A stretch of DNA of 5,952 bases from Planctomycetota bacterium (lineage in GTDB: Bacteria > Planctomycetota > Phycisphaerae > UBA1845 > CAIVHJ01): NCBI GenBank assembly GCA_022565195.1, contig JADFJZ010000024.1, positions 1 through 5,952 on the forward strand, given 5' to 3'. The notes below the pieces were generated by a model, which was not told where the DNA came from, ran no database searches, and was given only the letters and a program-made list of their open reading frames with translations. A program made the translations under genes and the position numbers. Shown piece after piece: positions 4,971 through 5,952 of the stretch. Each line of letters opens with the position of its first letter. The first letter of the stretch is position 1.

Positions 4971-5952
4971 CTACATCGAGAACGGCATGAAAATACGCTT
5001 GTATTCACTCTCGCAGAAGCGGTCGGTCATGCCGGCAACGTAGTCGCAGGCGACCCGGTGCCTGCCTTGCTGATCGATGCGGTCATAGTACCGCTGCGGA
5101 AGATGATTGGGATGCTCGACATAGACGTTGAATAGCTCGGCGATTGTCCGGCTGGCCATGTCGTCCATCCGACGGAGTGTCGGGTGGTTGTACACATTCT
5201 CGCGCAGAAACTCCTCGAGTTGCGATACTCGCTCTTCCATTTCTTTTGAAAACGAGACGACCGGGCTGCTGTGCTCGCGTGCCTGATCGGGCGAATCTAT
5301 GTGCCAGTCCTCGATGTGAGCCAAGGTCGCCCGAATGGCGTCACTCAAGAGTCGCTGCTGGATTGTTTCGATCACCGGCCTCCAGATCGCGAACATGGAT
5401 TGGTTCGGGTAGCGTAATTTGACCTCGGCGGCTGCTTCGTTCCAAAGTGTGACTTGTTCAAGTCGGGCGCCGTCCAGCAACTCCGCACCCAACGCGTCTT
5501 CCAGATCGTGGCAGTCGTACGCCACGCGATCTGCGACGGCCACCAATTGTCCTTCAATCGTGGGCTGCGGCCCGCTTGCAAGGAGCCGGGTCAAAACGGG
5601 ATCCTCGGATTCGATCTCAGCCGGGCGATCATAGGCGGTGCGATGCTTGGCCAGGGCCTCACGCAACTCGTAGGTCAGGTTCAGTCCGCGAAATGGAGGG
5701 AAGGGGTGTTCCAGGTACTCGACCACGCGAAGCGACTGGGCGTTGTGCTCGAACCCGTGGTGCTCGCGCATCAAATAATTGAGCGCCGCTTCTCCAGCGT
5801 GGCCGAAAGGCGGGTGACCCAGGTCGTGGGCCAGCGCCGCCACTTCCGCCAGCGACACATTCACTTCCAGCGCCTGTGCCAGCAGTCGGGCGAAACTCGC
5901 TACTTCAAGCGTGTGTGTCAGCCGTGTTCGAACATGATCCCCGCGCGGGGAT
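4971..5952 (-). CDS. dgt: dGTPase-like HD-domain deoxynucleoside triphosphate triphosphohydrolase, N-terminus cut by the right edge
   Basis: The frame is open from the right edge (first full codon at 5951-5949) to TAG 4973-4971, giving 326 visible residues. It belongs to the dGTPase family, which hydrolyses dNTPs to deoxynucleoside and triphosphate in the cytoplasm and tunes dNTP pools. The visible part starts with SPRGDHVRTRLTHTLEVASFAR, where H13 is the first HD-domain metal ligand. ALAHDLGHPPFGHAGE (39-54) holds the H42-D43 pair and the family hallmark DLGHPPFGH. GFEHNAQSLRVVE (66-78) matches the usual GFEHNAQ(S/T)LR nucleotide-site motif. VAVADRVAYDCHDLEDAL (137-154) supplies the later Asp ligand. 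The C-terminus VAGMTDRFCESEYKRIF is typical of the family. Only a short stretch before the GDH..R motif, a few dozen residues in related proteins, should be missing. All metal-binding motifs seen are intact. The gene converges on the small lipoprotein gene with a 91-base gap. A GTG at 5864 is an internal codon, not a start. Confidence 0.95.
   Translation of the reverse strand, partial: SPRGDHVRTRLTHTLEVASFARLLAQALEVNVSLAEVAALAHDLGHPPFGHAGEAALNYLMREHHGFEHNAQSLRVVEYLEHPFPPFRGLNLTYELREALAKHRTAYDRPAEIESEDPVLTRLLASGPQPTIEGQLVAVADRVAYDCHDLEDALGAELLDGARLEQVTLWNEAAAEVKLRYPNQSMFAIWRPVIETIQQRLLSDAIRATLAHIEDWHIDSPDQAREHSSPVVSFSKEMEERVSQLEEFLRENVYNHPTLRRMDDMASRTIAELFNVYVEHPNHLPQRYYDRIDQQGRHRVACDYVAGMTDRFCESEYKRIFMPFSM

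Overview
The window is GC-rich bacterial DNA carrying seven genes, five complete and two cut by the window edges. There are three blocks: a minus-strand gene cluster on the left, two plus-strand lipoprotein genes in the middle, and a minus-strand HD-domain nucleotidase running off the right edge. The organism cannot be named from this sequence alone. Three features lean weakly towards Planctomycetota or a similar environmental Gram-negative lineage: large lipoproteins with an Asn/Asp-rich linker and Ig/PKD-like domains, frequent GTG starts with modest Shine-Dalgarno sites, and a PqqD/HprK-like kinase pair. This is an inference from general style, not from a marker gene. No rRNA, tRNA, CRISPR array, transposase or attachment site was seen.

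Left block (1-1514, minus strand, read right to left): a 71-residue small protein with an acidic N-terminus, a twin-arginine-like SRRSFL motif and a short hydrophobic segment; then a PqqD-family peptide-binding protein (RiPP recognition element fold); then a kinase related to HPr kinase/phosphorylase, with a P-loop; then, 9 bases on, the start of another gene cut by the left edge. The order and spacing suggest one operon. The likely reading is a peptide-modification module in which the small protein is the substrate, the PqqD protein presents it and the kinase may phosphorylate something. No cyclase, peptidase or radical SAM enzyme is visible, but the operon continues outside the window.

Middle block: 1515-1905 is a divergent intergenic region with no supported gene. 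From 1906 to 4161 lies a roughly 750-residue lipoprotein with a signal peptide, a unique N-terminal domain, an Asn/Asp/Glu-rich linker, two Ig/PKD-like domains and a C-terminal beta-propeller-like region. After a 205-base gap containing several inverted repeats, a second lipoprotein of 170 residues follows (4367-4879). Both should be exported and lipid-anchored; no molecular function is evident.

Right block: after a 91-base convergent gap, 4971-5952 encodes most of a dGTPase-like HD-domain triphosphohydrolase on the minus strand. It is open at the right edge and in frame to the last base. It appears to be a housekeeping gene unrelated to its neighbours.

The most interesting parts are the small protein/PqqD/HprK-like kinase cluster and the structured-looking leader before the second lipoprotein.
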